Of a stretch of DNA of 64,000 bases, positions 39,229 through 49,170 are shown in pieces. The notes under the pieces were generated by a model, which was given only the letters and a program-made list of their open reading frames with translations, had not been told where the DNA came from and searched no databases. Origin of the DNA: Bacteroidales bacterium (GTDB taxonomy: Bacteria > Bacteroidota > Bacteroidia > Bacteroidales > JAFGXI01); the NCBI GenBank assembly GCA_016936665.1, contig JAFGXI010000032.1:16536-80535 (forward strand). The letters run 5' to 3'. Every line of letters begins with the position of its first letter. Within the stretch, counting starts at the first letter, position 1. The position numbers were made by a program, and so were the translations under genes.

Positions 39229-39492
39229 AATTAATAAGTCAAGTAAATATTTGGCTATAAGTCAAACTTATGCATTATTAAATGTAGGTTTAAATCTGAT
39301 GCGTAAAAGTACTAAAGTTCGTCCTGAATAAAAACTGAATTTAAGCCATTCAAACTATGACATTAAAGAATCATTCTTTTGGATGACAGAGCAAAGCCTT
39401 ATTAATCATCATATTTGTAACGATATATTAAAATTATAAACGCTGGTTGATCGATAAATAATATAAGCTCAATTGGCATAAAAAATTAAGAC

Positions 39493-40140
39493 ATGAAAAA
39501 GACGTTTTTAAGTTTATTGATGATTTTTTTAACAACTTTATTATCTGCACAAGAAACACAATTTATTGTATTAGCAAATAGTGAGCAAACCGATGGTGCG
39601 ACTTCTGTAAATGCAGAAGGATTATCTCTATTAGTTGTAGAAATTATGAACATGCCAGATGTTTCTAAATACGATATGGTAACAGCTAATCTGTATTTTC
39701 CTGACATGAAAAATAAATACGCTGCTTATACTCAAGGAAGTGGAGAAGAAATAATGAATCTTTGTAAAGATTCTAAAAAAAATCCCGGGGCCAAATATTT
39801 TCAATTGTTGATTGCAAATTCAGCTAACGAAAAGAATCTTAGCTATTTTAAAATTGATGCTTATCCTTTCGATAAATTAAGTTTTGCAAATATATTTTCA
39901 AGAGCAGACAATAACAACGTAGAGTCTTATACTATGGAATTCCAACTGACTGGGCAAATGATTGAACGCTACGAAGAAAAATGGGAAGATGGTGTTTTAA
40001 AACAAATTCCAATCTATGGTAGTCATATAGCAATTACTAAAAAGATAACCATTAAAATAGTAACTTCAATTGATGTTGCAGGTAGCCCAAAAGATGAACG
40101 TTTTGGTAGTCCGGACGATTTAAAAAATATGTTTGAATAA
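39493..40140 (+). CDS. Uncharacterised secreted protein
   Basis: Signal peptide MKKTFLSLLMIFLTTLLSAQ; 215 aa; own terminator. Confidence 0.75.
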   Translation: MKKTFLSLLMIFLTTLLSAQETQFIVLANSEQTDGATSVNAEGLSLLVVEIMNMPDVSKYDMVTANLYFPDMKNKYAAYTQGSGEEIMNLCKDSKKNPGAKYFQLLIANSANEKNLSYFKIDAYPFDKLSFANIFSRADNNNVESYTMEFQLTGQMIERYEEKWEDGVLKQIPIYGSHIAITKKITIKIVTSIDVAGSPKDERFGSPDDLKNMFE

Positions 40141-40152
40141 AAATGAACAATT

Positions 40153-40179
40153 AAGGGAATCGATATTTACGATTCCCTT
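40153..40179 (+). terminator. Terminator of the 39493-40140 gene
   Basis: Perfect 10-bp stem aagggaatcg/cgattccctt followed by ttta. Confidence 0.8.
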
Positions 40180-40267
40180 TTACATAGCTATAAATCCTAT
40201 ACAGCAAGAATTTTAGTTTTTTTGTTTTTCAATTTGCTTTTTTAAAAGTAAGATTCTACGAAAAATT

Positions 40268-40275
40268 TATCTTTG
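40268..40275 (+). promoter_or_regulatory. Putative -7 element (TATCTTTG) just upstream of lpxH
   Basis: Matches TAnnTTTG; implies a very short leader. Confidence 0.45.
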
Positions 40276-40280
40276 TATGA

Positions 40281-41057
40281 ATGTTAACAAAAAAGCGTAC
40301 ATATTTTATATCCGATGTACATCTAGGGTTGCCAAATCGTACTAAAAGCATAGAGCGTGAGCGACGACTGGTTCAATGGCTCGATGAAATTAAAGAACAC
40401 ACCGAAGCTCTTTATTTGTTGGGCGACATTTTCGACTTTTGGTACGAATACAAACATGTTGTACCTAAAGGCTTTGTTCGTTTATTAGGAAAATTAGGAG
40501 AGCTATCGGATGCCGGAATCCCCATTTATTTCTTCACCGGAAATCATGATATTTGGGCATTCGATTATTTCGAAAAAGAATTAGGTATAAGTATCATTAG
40601 AAAGCCAATTACTAAAGTGATTCACGATAAAGTATTTCATTTGGGGCATGGCGATGGCTTAGGCCCAGCCGACAAGGGATTTAAAGCTCTCAAATGGTTA
40701 TTTACCAACAAACTGGCCCAACTGCTATTCTCCAGAGTACACCCAAACTTTGCACTATGGCTTGGCAATACTTGGTCAAGAAAAAAACGTTATTCAGAAT
40801 CTCCCGACAAAATAAAATATTTAGGTGTCGATAAAGAATGGCTAATATTATATGCTAAGTCTGTATTAGAGCGCGAATCGATCGATTATTTTATATTTGG
40901 ACACAGACATTTAGCACTACACCTTAAAATTGAACAAGCAGAATTTGTTAACTTGGGTGATTGGATTCATAACTTTACATTTGCTTATTTCGATGGTAAT
41001 GAAATGGTTTTACAACGAACAAATGGAGAGATTATTCCGCTTTCAGTTCCATCATAA
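40281..41057 (+). CDS. lpxH: UDP-2,3-diacylglucosamine diphosphatase
   Basis: FISDVHLGLP, YLLGDIFDFWYEY, FTGNHDIW, GHGDGLGPADKGFKALKW, FGHRHLAL. Confidence 0.93.
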   Translation: MLTKKRTYFISDVHLGLPNRTKSIERERRLVQWLDEIKEHTEALYLLGDIFDFWYEYKHVVPKGFVRLLGKLGELSDAGIPIYFFTGNHDIWAFDYFEKELGISIIRKPITKVIHDKVFHLGHGDGLGPADKGFKALKWLFTNKLAQLLFSRVHPNFALWLGNTWSRKKRYSESPDKIKYLGVDKEWLILYAKSVLERESIDYFIFGHRHLALHLKIEQAEFVNLGDWIHNFTFAYFDGNEMVLQRTNGEIIPLSVPS

Positions 41058-41307
41058 ATCTTGTTAAACTAATTTCGGAGGCTAAAATCATTTTTTCCAG
41101 AACCGGTTTCTACTCTTACTTACTGCTGAGATTGTAATATTCATAATTTGTTCAATTTCTTTTGAGCGATTTACAATATTTTAAATAAAACAAAAGCGAA
41201 TAATTAGTTAATGGGAAGCTCTTAAGAAGTAATCTTCATTAAATATTCAATTATAAAAATGAGTATGACAAAATATAGAAAATAAGTTGAGAATTAGTTA
41301 TTAATTG

Positions 41308-41760
41308 TCATAGCTCATCGACAATAGTGTTTATAATATTACTTTCAAAACCTCGCTGAAACAGAAAGCGCATTACTTTTTGTTTATGAGTGTAATCTAG
41401 CTTAGAAAGCTTCATCTGTTTCATTTTCTGCGAAGCTAAAGTTCGTGCTATTTGGAAATAATCTGTTTCATTAATAGAATCGAGTGCAGTATTTATTATT
41501 TCACCTGTAATATGTTTTATTTTTAAATGATAACTTATCTTCACTTTGCCCCATTTATTAAAAAGAAATTTATCGCGTACAAAGGCCGTTGCATAGCGCT
41601 CTTCATTTAAAAAGTTTTCCTTTTGCAATGCAGAAATAATGTCTTGCTTGCTTGTATTTGAAAGCTCATATTTATCGAGCTTTTTTTGAATATCGTCAAT
41701 ACAATATTCCTGCTTACTACACATTGCTGCCATCTTACTGTAAACCTCTTTATCTTTCAT
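41308..41760 (-). CDS. recX: Regulatory protein RecX
   Basis: CSKQEYCIDDIQKKLDKYEL, FLNEERYATAFVRDKFLFNKWGKVKISYHLK, RFLFQRGFESNII. Confidence 0.88.
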   Translation of the reverse strand: MKDKEVYSKMAAMCSKQEYCIDDIQKKLDKYELSNTSKQDIISALQKENFLNEERYATAFVRDKFLFNKWGKVKISYHLKIKHITGEIINTALDSINETDYFQIARTLASQKMKQMKLSKLDYTHKQKVMRFLFQRGFESNIINTIVDEL

Positions 41761-41877
41761 CGAATTTGTTTGAACTAATCTTAAATTAGAATATTAACGT
41801 CTCTAAATTACGAATTTCGACAATCGATATATGAGCTCTATTCATTAAAATTTAATTATCTTTACTTAAAAAAAGTC

Positions 41878-42345
41878 ATGGAAATCGAAAACAGCAAAGG
41901 TCTGTATAAAGTTTTAAGGGTTGAACTTATTGGCATCATTGTATTTGGAGGAAGTTTTCCAATTTCGTTTTTAGATGTTTATACTAATAAATACCTACCT
42001 CTTAAAGATTTTCATTACGCATTAATTATTTTAGTCACTTTCATCATTGCCGGCATCATTTGGTTTGGCTTAAAACACTCTTATATTTCGTTCAACGACG
42101 AGGGGAGCCAATACATTTTTAAATATTTTCGAATTACGCCAAAGTTTATCAAACCAAAGCCTAAAATGGTAAAGATTCCTAAAGAAAGCCTTTACAAATA
42201 CACTATCGAATCTTCTTTTTTCGGACTTCGTAAAGCCCTCTTTTTATTTCAGAAAACTCCGAAAGGCGTTGTAAAATATCCTCCCATATTTTTAACGACT
42301 TTAAAGAATGAAGAAATACAACGTTTGGAAAACGCCTTAAAGTAA
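41878..42345 (+). CDS. Uncharacterised membrane protein
   Basis: 155 aa, two TM segments; ends directly before dprA. Confidence 0.7.
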   Translation: MEIENSKGLYKVLRVELIGIIVFGGSFPISFLDVYTNKYLPLKDFHYALIILVTFIIAGIIWFGLKHSYISFNDEGSQYIFKYFRITPKFIKPKPKMVKIPKESLYKYTIESSFFGLRKALFLFQKTPKGVVKYPPIFLTTLKNEEIQRLENALK

Positions 42346-43464
42346 TTGATCTTGCCTGAATCCCAAAATAACATTAAATACCTTATTGCGCTTTCATTTA
42401 TAAAAGGCGTAGGGAGTGTAACAGCCCGACAATTAATCTCGTATCTCGGTTCTGCAGAAGCTATTTTTAAAGCTTCCAAAGCAAGTTTGCAAAAAATACC
42501 AGGCGTAGGTCCGGTATTAGCATCAAATTTAAAAGATATAAACGCCATTGTTTTAGCCGAGAAAGAGTTAGAATTTGCAGATCGATACCACATCGATATA
42601 CTGAGTTACACAGAATCGAACTACCCAAAGCTGCTGAAAGAATGCAACGATGCTCCATTGGTTCTATATCAAAAAAGTAAGTATAAATTTAACGACACTT
42701 ATTATATAAGCATTGTCGGTACAAGAAAACCTTCGCCATACGGCGAAAAATATTGCAAACAACTCATCGAATCGTTAGCTGTCTCTAAAATACCGATTGT
42801 AATCGTGAGTGGCTTGGCCTATGGGATTGATGCATGTGCACATAAATCGGCTTTAGAATTCGGGCTACCAACAATTGCCGTTCTTGGTCATGGATTAGAC
42901 TTAATATATCCTTCCTCTCATAAACAAGTGGCCACTTCTATTATTAACAATGGTAGTTTGCTTACCGAGTTTCCTCAAGGGACAAAACCAGCAAGAAGCA
43001 ATTTCGTTAGTAGAAATAGAATAATTGCAGGATTATCGGAAGCTACTATCGTTATCGAATCGGCAACAAAAGGAGGCTCTCTTATTACCGCCGATTTTGC
43101 GTTTGGTTATAACCGCGAGGTTTTAGCCCTTCCCGGAAGGGCTGACGATCTGAAATCTGGGGGATGTAACTTTTTAATTAAAACCCAAAAAGCCACAATG
43201 TACGAATCGTTCGATGATTTAGTCAAAGTACTCAATTGGGACACTTTAAAAGGCACACAAACAAAAATAAATGTTGCACAGAATCTATCGGAAGAACAAT
43301 TAAAACTATACCAATGGATGAAGTCTCAAGCCGATTTTTGCTCAATCGATCGTATTAATATTCAGTCTGGTTTGAATAAAAATATCATTCCGGCTTTACT
43401 TTTAGATTTAGAATTTTTAAATTTGGTGAAAGCAATTCCCGGTGGTCAATATCAAATTTTATAA
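42346..43464 (+). CDS. dprA: DNA processing protein DprA
   Basis: YYISIVGTRKPSPYGEKYC, VSGLAYGIDACAHKSALEFGLPTIAVLGHGLDLIYPSSHK, LPGRADDLKSGGCNFLI; non-ATG (TTG) start likely. Confidence 0.93.
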   Translation: MILPESQNNIKYLIALSFIKGVGSVTARQLISYLGSAEAIFKASKASLQKIPGVGPVLASNLKDINAIVLAEKELEFADRYHIDILSYTESNYPKLLKECNDAPLVLYQKSKYKFNDTYYISIVGTRKPSPYGEKYCKQLIESLAVSKIPIVIVSGLAYGIDACAHKSALEFGLPTIAVLGHGLDLIYPSSHKQVATSIINNGSLLTEFPQGTKPARSNFVSRNRIIAGLSEATIVIESATKGGSLITADFAFGYNREVLALPGRADDLKSGGCNFLIKTQKATMYESFDDLVKVLNWDTLKGTQTKINVAQNLSEEQLKLYQWMKSQADFCSIDRINIQSGLNKNIIPALLLDLEFLNLVKAIPGGQYQIL

Positions 43465-43474
43465 CTTTATTCCG

Positions 43475-43711
43475 ATGAAAATTCTACGTTCAGTTCAAAT
43501 CAGTATTATTATTGTTTCCTTATTTGCTATTTCGGCATGCACAGAAACGACAAGTACATCTAGCAACGATGAGTCTTCGAAAGAAGAACGTGTAATCGAT
43601 GAGTTAGAAAATAATATCGATCAAATGAACGAAGATTTGGAGAACATTATGCAAGAGATGGAAAATGAGATGGAAGATGAGTCCGAAACGCAAATGGATA
43701 CCATATCTTAA
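43475..43711 (+). CDS. Small acidic lipoprotein
   Basis: MKILRSVQISIIIVSLFAISACTE lipobox; Asp/Glu-rich tail; ATG at 43475 preferred over the track start 43442. Confidence 0.7.
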   Translation: MKILRSVQISIIIVSLFAISACTETTSTSSNDESSKEERVIDELENNIDQMNEDLENIMQEMENEMEDESETQMDTIS

Positions 43712-44141
43712 AATTTATCGCTGGTTTTTTCGATACTGGAAAACAATTAGTTGGGCTATCTTAGTTTACTGGTTAAGTACTTTCTCGGTCTATCAAAAAA
43801 ATCATCATACATTTTTACTTAATATTCCGCATCTTGACAAAGCGGTGCACTTTTTTATGTACTTTACGCTTATCACGCTGTGGCTGTCAGATTATTTTAA
43901 AGTTCGACAAATTTGTTTATATCGTAAAATGATTTGGATTGTTGTTGCCTGTTTTTTTTATGGTGTACTGATGGAGCTGATTCAGGCTTTTTTTACAACC
44001 AACCGAAATGGAGATATTCTCGATGCTATTACCAATGGATTAGGAGCAATAATTGGTTTGATTTTATTTAAATACTTGGGAATTTACCGAAAAGTAATGA
44101 TTCGCATTGTAACACAAAGAAGAGTATATAAAAGCTGTTAA
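43665..44141 (+). CDS. VanZ family membrane protein
   Basis: LVYWLSTFSVYQKN...DKAVHFFMYFTLITLWLSDYF...YGVLMELIQAFFTTNRNGDILDAITNGLGAIIGLILF; start may be 43665 or 43677. Confidence 0.82.
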   Translation: MRWKMSPKRKWIPYLKIYRWFFRYWKTISWAILVYWLSTFSVYQKNHHTFLLNIPHLDKAVHFFMYFTLITLWLSDYFKVRQICLYRKMIWIVVACFFYGVLMELIQAFFTTNRNGDILDAITNGLGAIIGLILFKYLGIYRKVMIRIVTQRRVYKSC

Positions 44142-44950
44142 TCCAAGGCGTTAAGAAACAAATTAAACTCCTCTTCGTTCGGTGCTTTACCATGCCATTT
44201 GTAATTGTCCTCTATAGACTTTACACCTTTACCCATTTTTGTATGAGCAATAATTACGCTAGGCTGTACTTTACTAGATTTAGCCTTTGAAAACGCTTGT
44301 TTTAGAGCTTTAAAATCGTGGCCATCGCACTCAAGCACTTGCCAACCAAAAGCCATCCATTTATCTTTTAGAGGTTCTAATTGCATAACCGATTCTGTAC
44401 TACCATCAATTTGTACCACGTTTCTATCAACAATAGCTATTAATTGATTTAATTGATGGTGTGATGCACTCATAGCAGCTTCCCAAACAGAGCCTTCTTG
44501 CAATTCTCCATCACCCAAAACACAATAGGTGTAAAACTTTTTTAAATCCATTTTCGCTGCTAAAGCCAAGCCTACACTTACCGATAAACCCTGCCCCAAA
44601 GAACCGGCAGCCAATTCTATTCCCGGTAACTGATGCTCAATGCTTGGATGCCCTTGTAAACGCGTTCCCAACTTACGTAAGGTGTTTAGTTCCGAAAGAG
44701 GGAAGTATCCCGAATGGGCTAAAGTAGCATACAAAACAGGAGCGACATGTCCTATAGATAGAATTAATCTATCACGATCTGACCATCTCCAATCTTCTGG
44801 TCGATGATTTAAAACCTCGAAATATAAAATCGCAAACACATCAGCCAGACCTAGCGAACCACCTAAATGACCGCTTTTTGCATGATATAAACTTTCGATA
44901 ACTGAACGGCGAATAGCCTTCGATTTTGATGTTAAAAAATCAACATCCAT
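44138..44950 (-). CDS. Transketolase, N-terminal (TPP-binding) subunit
   Basis: 270 aa; SGHLGGSLGLADVFAILYFEVL, GSLGQGLSVSVGLALAAKM, LGDGELQEGSVWEAAMSASHHQLNQLIAIVDRN. Confidence 0.92.
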   Translation of the reverse strand: MDVDFLTSKSKAIRRSVIESLYHAKSGHLGGSLGLADVFAILYFEVLNHRPEDWRWSDRDRLILSIGHVAPVLYATLAHSGYFPLSELNTLRKLGTRLQGHPSIEHQLPGIELAAGSLGQGLSVSVGLALAAKMDLKKFYTYCVLGDGELQEGSVWEAAMSASHHQLNQLIAIVDRNVVQIDGSTESVMQLEPLKDKWMAFGWQVLECDGHDFKALKQAFSKAKSSKVQPSVIIAHTKMGKGVKSIEDNYKWHGKAPNEEEFNLFLNALD

Positions 44951-45438
44951 TATTCTATAAGATTTGGCCAGTCTATGAAATCCTTAACGATAAAAGCTCC
45001 CGGATATATCGTTTCTATTTTTTTAAGTAAGGCTAAAGCTTCGCTTTTTGTTCTGTAATCGCCTACTCTTACCTTGAAATTAGGTTCTTGAAATACAACA
45101 TGAGCAGAAACATCTGGGTATGCCGAGACGAAGCTATTTCTTATTGAATTGGCCTTTTCTCTGGCTGTGTGGCCAGAACCGAAGTAGATCTGAACCCTAT
45201 ATCCATTAATTCCTTGTTCGTTTTTTTTGCTTTCGGAATAATTTAAAAGCATTTGTTTTAAAATGGCTTCTTGAAAAATATAAATTTTACCACCAGACTC
45301 AGAAGGGGATGCCAATTCAGAAAACACATCTGTTTTCTGACTATATGCAAAGAAATTAAGCAAAAGAAATAATGTTGATATTATCAATTTCATATTTTTC
45401 AATTTTGACAACAAAAATAATAAATTATTGGTACGCAA
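44950..45438 (-). CDS. SPOR domain-containing protein
   Basis: Signal peptide; GYRVQIYFGSGHTAREKANSIRNSF...YPDVSAHVVFQEPNFKVRVGDYRTKSEALALLKKI. Confidence 0.88.
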   Translation of the reverse strand: MRTNNLLFLLSKLKNMKLIISTLFLLLNFFAYSQKTDVFSELASPSESGGKIYIFQEAILKQMLLNYSESKKNEQGINGYRVQIYFGSGHTAREKANSIRNSFVSAYPDVSAHVVFQEPNFKVRVGDYRTKSEALALLKKIETIYPGAFIVKDFIDWPNLIE

Positions 45439-46267
45439 GCGTTGGTCTTAGGGTTAATACCGGAATAGGCGAATTATTTACCATATGTTGAGCATAAGCT
45501 CCCATCAACAGACTAACAGGATGTTCTCCTTGTTCGGTCATAATTGCGATTAAATCAGCATCTATAGATTTTGCATAATCTATAGTCATCTCGGTAATAT
45601 TAGAGCCTTGCAACATCATTGTAACATGTTTTATTTGTCTCTGCTCTAAATACTCGTCTGTTTGTTTCACCCAAGACTCTACTCTTTTTAAGATATCCGA
45701 CATAGCCGTTTCTGTAACCCCAATGACATGAATTTCGGCATCAAAAAAAGCAGCCATATCAGCCGTAAAAGGGAGTTTACGCCTTGTATTTTTCGAAGCG
45801 TCTATAGGTAAAACAATTTTATTAATACGATCTCTCATGAAGCCGTTACGGATAGTAACTACCGGACAAGTTGCATTCGAAACAACTTTATATGCATTAC
45901 TTCCAATCCAGTAAGAATCACTACCGGAAGCACCGTGCGTGCCCATTATAATATAATCTATCTTATTGTCCTCTGCGTATTTAACAATTTCTCTAGAAAC
46001 ATTACCTTCTACGATTTGATAAGTTAAATTTTGATTAACTTGAGGTTGATATCGATATAGAATTAGATTGATATAGTCGTTAACGGTTTTGCCTTTAAAG
46101 TCTTCGAGGTCGCTGAAATAAAAGGGCGTTTCGAAGTTTTTATAGTGTACAACATGCAACATTACGACATTAGATTCTGTAGTATTAGCTAATCTAATGG
46201 CATGTTCCAACGCATTAATGGAATCTGCTGAAAAATCGAGTGGAACAAGTATATTTTTCATTGGCAC
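45425..46267 (-). CDS. Universal stress protein (tandem UspA domains)
   Basis: ILVPLDFSADSINALEHAIRLA, IIMGTHGASGSDSYWIGSNAYKVVSNATCPVVTIR, second UspA copy. Confidence 0.92.
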   Translation of the reverse strand: MPMKNILVPLDFSADSINALEHAIRLANTTESNVVMLHVVHYKNFETPFYFSDLEDFKGKTVNDYINLILYRYQPQVNQNLTYQIVEGNVSREIVKYAEDNKIDYIIMGTHGASGSDSYWIGSNAYKVVSNATCPVVTIRNGFMRDRINKIVLPIDASKNTRRKLPFTADMAAFFDAEIHVIGVTETAMSDILKRVESWVKQTDEYLEQRQIKHVTMMLQGSNITEMTIDYAKSIDADLIAIMTEQGEHPVSLLMGAYAQHMVNNSPIPVLTLRPTLAYQ

Positions 46268-46364
46268 CTTTGGTTTGGAGCTAGCACAATCACGTACTGT
46301 ACCAAAGTTAATAAAAAAATCTGATAATCAAAGTTTTCTTTCAAACTCGCGTACCAACGAACGG

Positions 46365-47285
46365 TTATTCCTGTTTTTTGTGCCAAAGCATAGCTATAGC
46401 CAAGCCCGAAATCATATGCCAAATACCCCACCAAGCAGCAATGAAGGCCATTCCTCCTATTTGTATATCTTCTGGGAATATTTTGGGGTTAAAAATGAGT
46501 ACAAGCGCAAGTCCTGAGTTTTGAATTCCGGTTTCAATCGTTATCGTTTTTCTGTCGGCTAGTGAACTTTTAAAAAGCGTGGACAAAAAATAACCTGATA
46601 ATAGGGCAACCAAGTTGTGTGCTAATACAATTAAAAAAATTAAATGAATATACCGAAGAAATAAACTGAAATTATTAGCCAAAGCCACGACTATGAATCC
46701 AAGAAAAATTATGATAGATAAAATTTTTATAGGCTTTTTTATTTTTTGAGCTACAATTGGTTTTTTTGAATTAAACCAAACGCCTAGAATAAGAGGTAAA
46801 CCCAATATCAAAACTACCGTTTGAAACATTTGAAGGAAATCGATGCTTATTGGATGTATTAAATTGGATTGGCTCACGTACAAACTACCCCAAAATGAAA
46901 AATTTAGAGGTGTAAGCAAGACCGAAAGCATTGTCGAAAAACCCGTTAAACTGAGTGATAGCTCAACATTACCTTTAGCTAATGAAGAAATAAAATTTGA
47001 AATATTTCCACCCGGACATGCTGCTACTAGAATCATTCCTAAGGCTACACTTTCGGTAGGTTTAATAATAAAAATAAGCAAAAAGGTAAGAGACGGCAAC
47101 AATAAAAATTGAGAGACTAATCCAACAATAAACGATTTGGGTTTAAAAAAGATGGTTTTAAAATTACTAAGACGAATATCTAAAGCAACACCAAACATAA
47201 TAATTGCCAAACTAACATTTAAAAAGTGTAAGCCGGAAGCATTAAAATTCAATTTGTACTGGTCTAAAACTAGAAGGGCATCCAT
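46365..47285 (-). CDS. Bile acid:sodium symporter family protein (SBF)
   Basis: MTP motifs: LVAACPGGNISNFISSLAKGNVELSLSLTGFSTMLSVLLTPLN; ETGIQNSGLALVLIF. Confidence 0.9.
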   Translation of the reverse strand: MDALLVLDQYKLNFNASGLHFLNVSLAIIMFGVALDIRLSNFKTIFFKPKSFIVGLVSQFLLLPSLTFLLIFIIKPTESVALGMILVAACPGGNISNFISSLAKGNVELSLSLTGFSTMLSVLLTPLNFSFWGSLYVSQSNLIHPISIDFLQMFQTVVLILGLPLILGVWFNSKKPIVAQKIKKPIKILSIIIFLGFIVVALANNFSLFLRYIHLIFLIVLAHNLVALLSGYFLSTLFKSSLADRKTITIETGIQNSGLALVLIFNPKIFPEDIQIGGMAFIAAWWGIWHMISGLAIAMLWHKKQE

Positions 47286-47303
47286 AATTCAATTCGTCTT
47301 AAT

Positions 47304-47330
47304 AAAAAAGGCCACCAATGGGTGGCCTTA
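47304..47330 (-). terminator. Terminator of the 47353-48234 outer-membrane protein gene
   Basis: Perfect stem aaggccacc/ggtggcctt with a U-tract on the minus transcript. Confidence 0.8.
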
Positions 47331-47352
47331 GGTTTTTTATATATTATTGTTC

Positions 47353-48234
47353 TTAGAAATGGAAAATTAAATTGATATTTCCACCTAGTCCTAACCAACC
47401 ATTGTTCTCAAAAAAACCTTGAGAAGAAGAGTCCGAACCGAACATAAATTGATTTGCTCTTCCTGTTTTAACTTTAGTAGCTTTAACTTCGCCAGCCACA
47501 GGATCCCATTCTTCGTCAATTTGGTAGCCATCCATACCTAAGCCGTAGCCAAGACCCCAGCCTAGTTCACCACCGATAGAAATTTTAGGAGCGATGAAAT
47601 ACTCAGCACCAATAAATGCTCTAGCACCAAATCCTAACATTCCACCAGATTTATATGTAGCAGTTCTATAACCATTAAGAGCTCCTACAAAGTTGGTAGA
47701 TACTGGATTAGCATTGTCTGAAGAAAATTCGTTACCGTAAGTGCCTTTGAAGTTCATGTCTGAAGCTAGTCCATTGAAATAGAACAAGAATACATCAGCT
47801 CCATAGTAGCCTTGTAAACGGTTGTGTCCTCTTCTTTTTTCAACACCTAAAGACAACATAGCTTGAGTATAGCTAAATTTACCTTTATCAGCAATTTGAT
47901 CTTCTGGAGTAGGAGCTAAAACCGACTCATCAGTAACATAGTTAACATCAGTTTGAGAAAAATTATTAAAAGCAAATTTTAATCTGTATGCCATATCAGC
48001 AGTGTTGTACTTTTTAACGAAAATAGTGAATTGATCTCCAAAATCGAAAGAAGGTGCAGTGTTGCTAGCATTCAAATTAACAGTTTTAATAAAAGGCGCA
48101 AAATCTACTCCAAAAGCAATATCACCAGCTTCTGGTAAAATTTTATATCCTTTTTTCGAAACTAAATCTTCTTGTGCATTTGCATTTACCATAAACAAGG
48201 CAAAAGCAACAACTAATAGTGTAATCTTTTTCAT
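47353..48234 (-). CDS. Outer-membrane beta-barrel protein
   Basis: Signal peptide MKKITLLVVAFALFMVNANAQ, alternating barrel-like strands, terminal aromatic (NLIFHF). Confidence 0.78.
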   Translation of the reverse strand: MKKITLLVVAFALFMVNANAQEDLVSKKGYKILPEAGDIAFGVDFAPFIKTVNLNASNTAPSFDFGDQFTIFVKKYNTADMAYRLKFAFNNFSQTDVNYVTDESVLAPTPEDQIADKGKFSYTQAMLSLGVEKRRGHNRLQGYYGADVFLFYFNGLASDMNFKGTYGNEFSSDNANPVSTNFVGALNGYRTATYKSGGMLGFGARAFIGAEYFIAPKISIGGELGWGLGYGLGMDGYQIDEEWDPVAGEVKATKVKTGRANQFMFGSDSSSQGFFENNGWLGLGGNINLIFHF

Positions 48235-48330
48235 TATGTTTATTTTTAGTTACAATTAATTTTAATACGTTTATGAATACAAATATAGAATTTTAACTCA
48301 TAATTCACATTCTTTCTAAAAAAAATCATC

Positions 48331-49122
48331 ATGAAACAATGTTTTATTTTGAATAAAATGAAGGCTGAGCTATCCGAAACAGTTCAATACTACTTGCAAA
48401 TCGATCATGATTACCTCTTATTAAACAATTTTATTAATCAATCGCTGAAGATAGAATTTACAAATAAAATTTATTGTGCACACTGTGGGAAACTAACTCG
48501 GAAGTCTTTTGGCCATGGGTTTTGCTTTGCTTGTTACCAAACCGCTCCAGAAGCCGATATCACTGTTATGAAACCGGAACTCGACCAATCGCACTTAGGA
48601 ATTGCAAGAGATATGGAGTGGGCAAAAACACATAATTTGATAGATCATTATGTTTATTTAGCAAACACAGGCGATTTAAAGGTAGGTATTACTAGACATA
48701 CACAAATTCCAACGCGATGGATAGACCAAGGCGCGACACAAGCCGTTCGAATAGCTAAAGTACCGTACCGACAATTATCCGGGTTAATTGAAGTTGAACT
48801 TAAAAAAAATTATAAAGACATTACCAATTGGCGAAAAATGTTACAAGGCGAGCCTGAACTCATCGATTTAAATGAAGAACGTAAAAAAGCACAATCATTT
48901 ATTTTTAAAAATTTCGGCGATTATCTTATCGACGACGCACCCATTGAAATCAGCTATCCTATTACAAAATATCCAAAAAAAGTGAAAAGTTTAAAGCTGG
49001 ATCAACAAACCGTCTATCGAGGAAAACTCGTTGGAATAAAAGGTCAGTATTTAATTTTCGACGATGATATAGTATTTAATCTACGTTCTCACACCGGTTA
49101 TCAAATATATTTAGAAGTTTAA
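48331..49122 (+). CDS. DUF2797-type protein with zinc-ribbon-like CxxC...CxxC
   Basis: YCAHCGKLTRKSFGHGFCFACYQTAPEADITVMKPE...YVYLANTGDLKVGITRHTQIPTRWIDQGATQA. Confidence 0.82.
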   Translation: MKQCFILNKMKAELSETVQYYLQIDHDYLLLNNFINQSLKIEFTNKIYCAHCGKLTRKSFGHGFCFACYQTAPEADITVMKPELDQSHLGIARDMEWAKTHNLIDHYVYLANTGDLKVGITRHTQIPTRWIDQGATQAVRIAKVPYRQLSGLIEVELKKNYKDITNWRKMLQGEPELIDLNEERKKAQSFIFKNFGDYLIDDAPIEISYPITKYPKKVKSLKLDQQTVYRGKLVGIKGQYLIFDDDIVFNLRSHTGYQIYLEV

Positions 49123-49170
49123 AAAACGGAGTCTTTTTTTGAGTATATTTATATCCCAAACTCAAAAAAT

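Noticed and set aside
43442-43474. Upstream start for the small lipoprotein
   Set aside because: It overlaps the dprA 3' end and would place extra residues (MVNIKFYNFIP) before a standard signal peptide; 43475 is more sensible.
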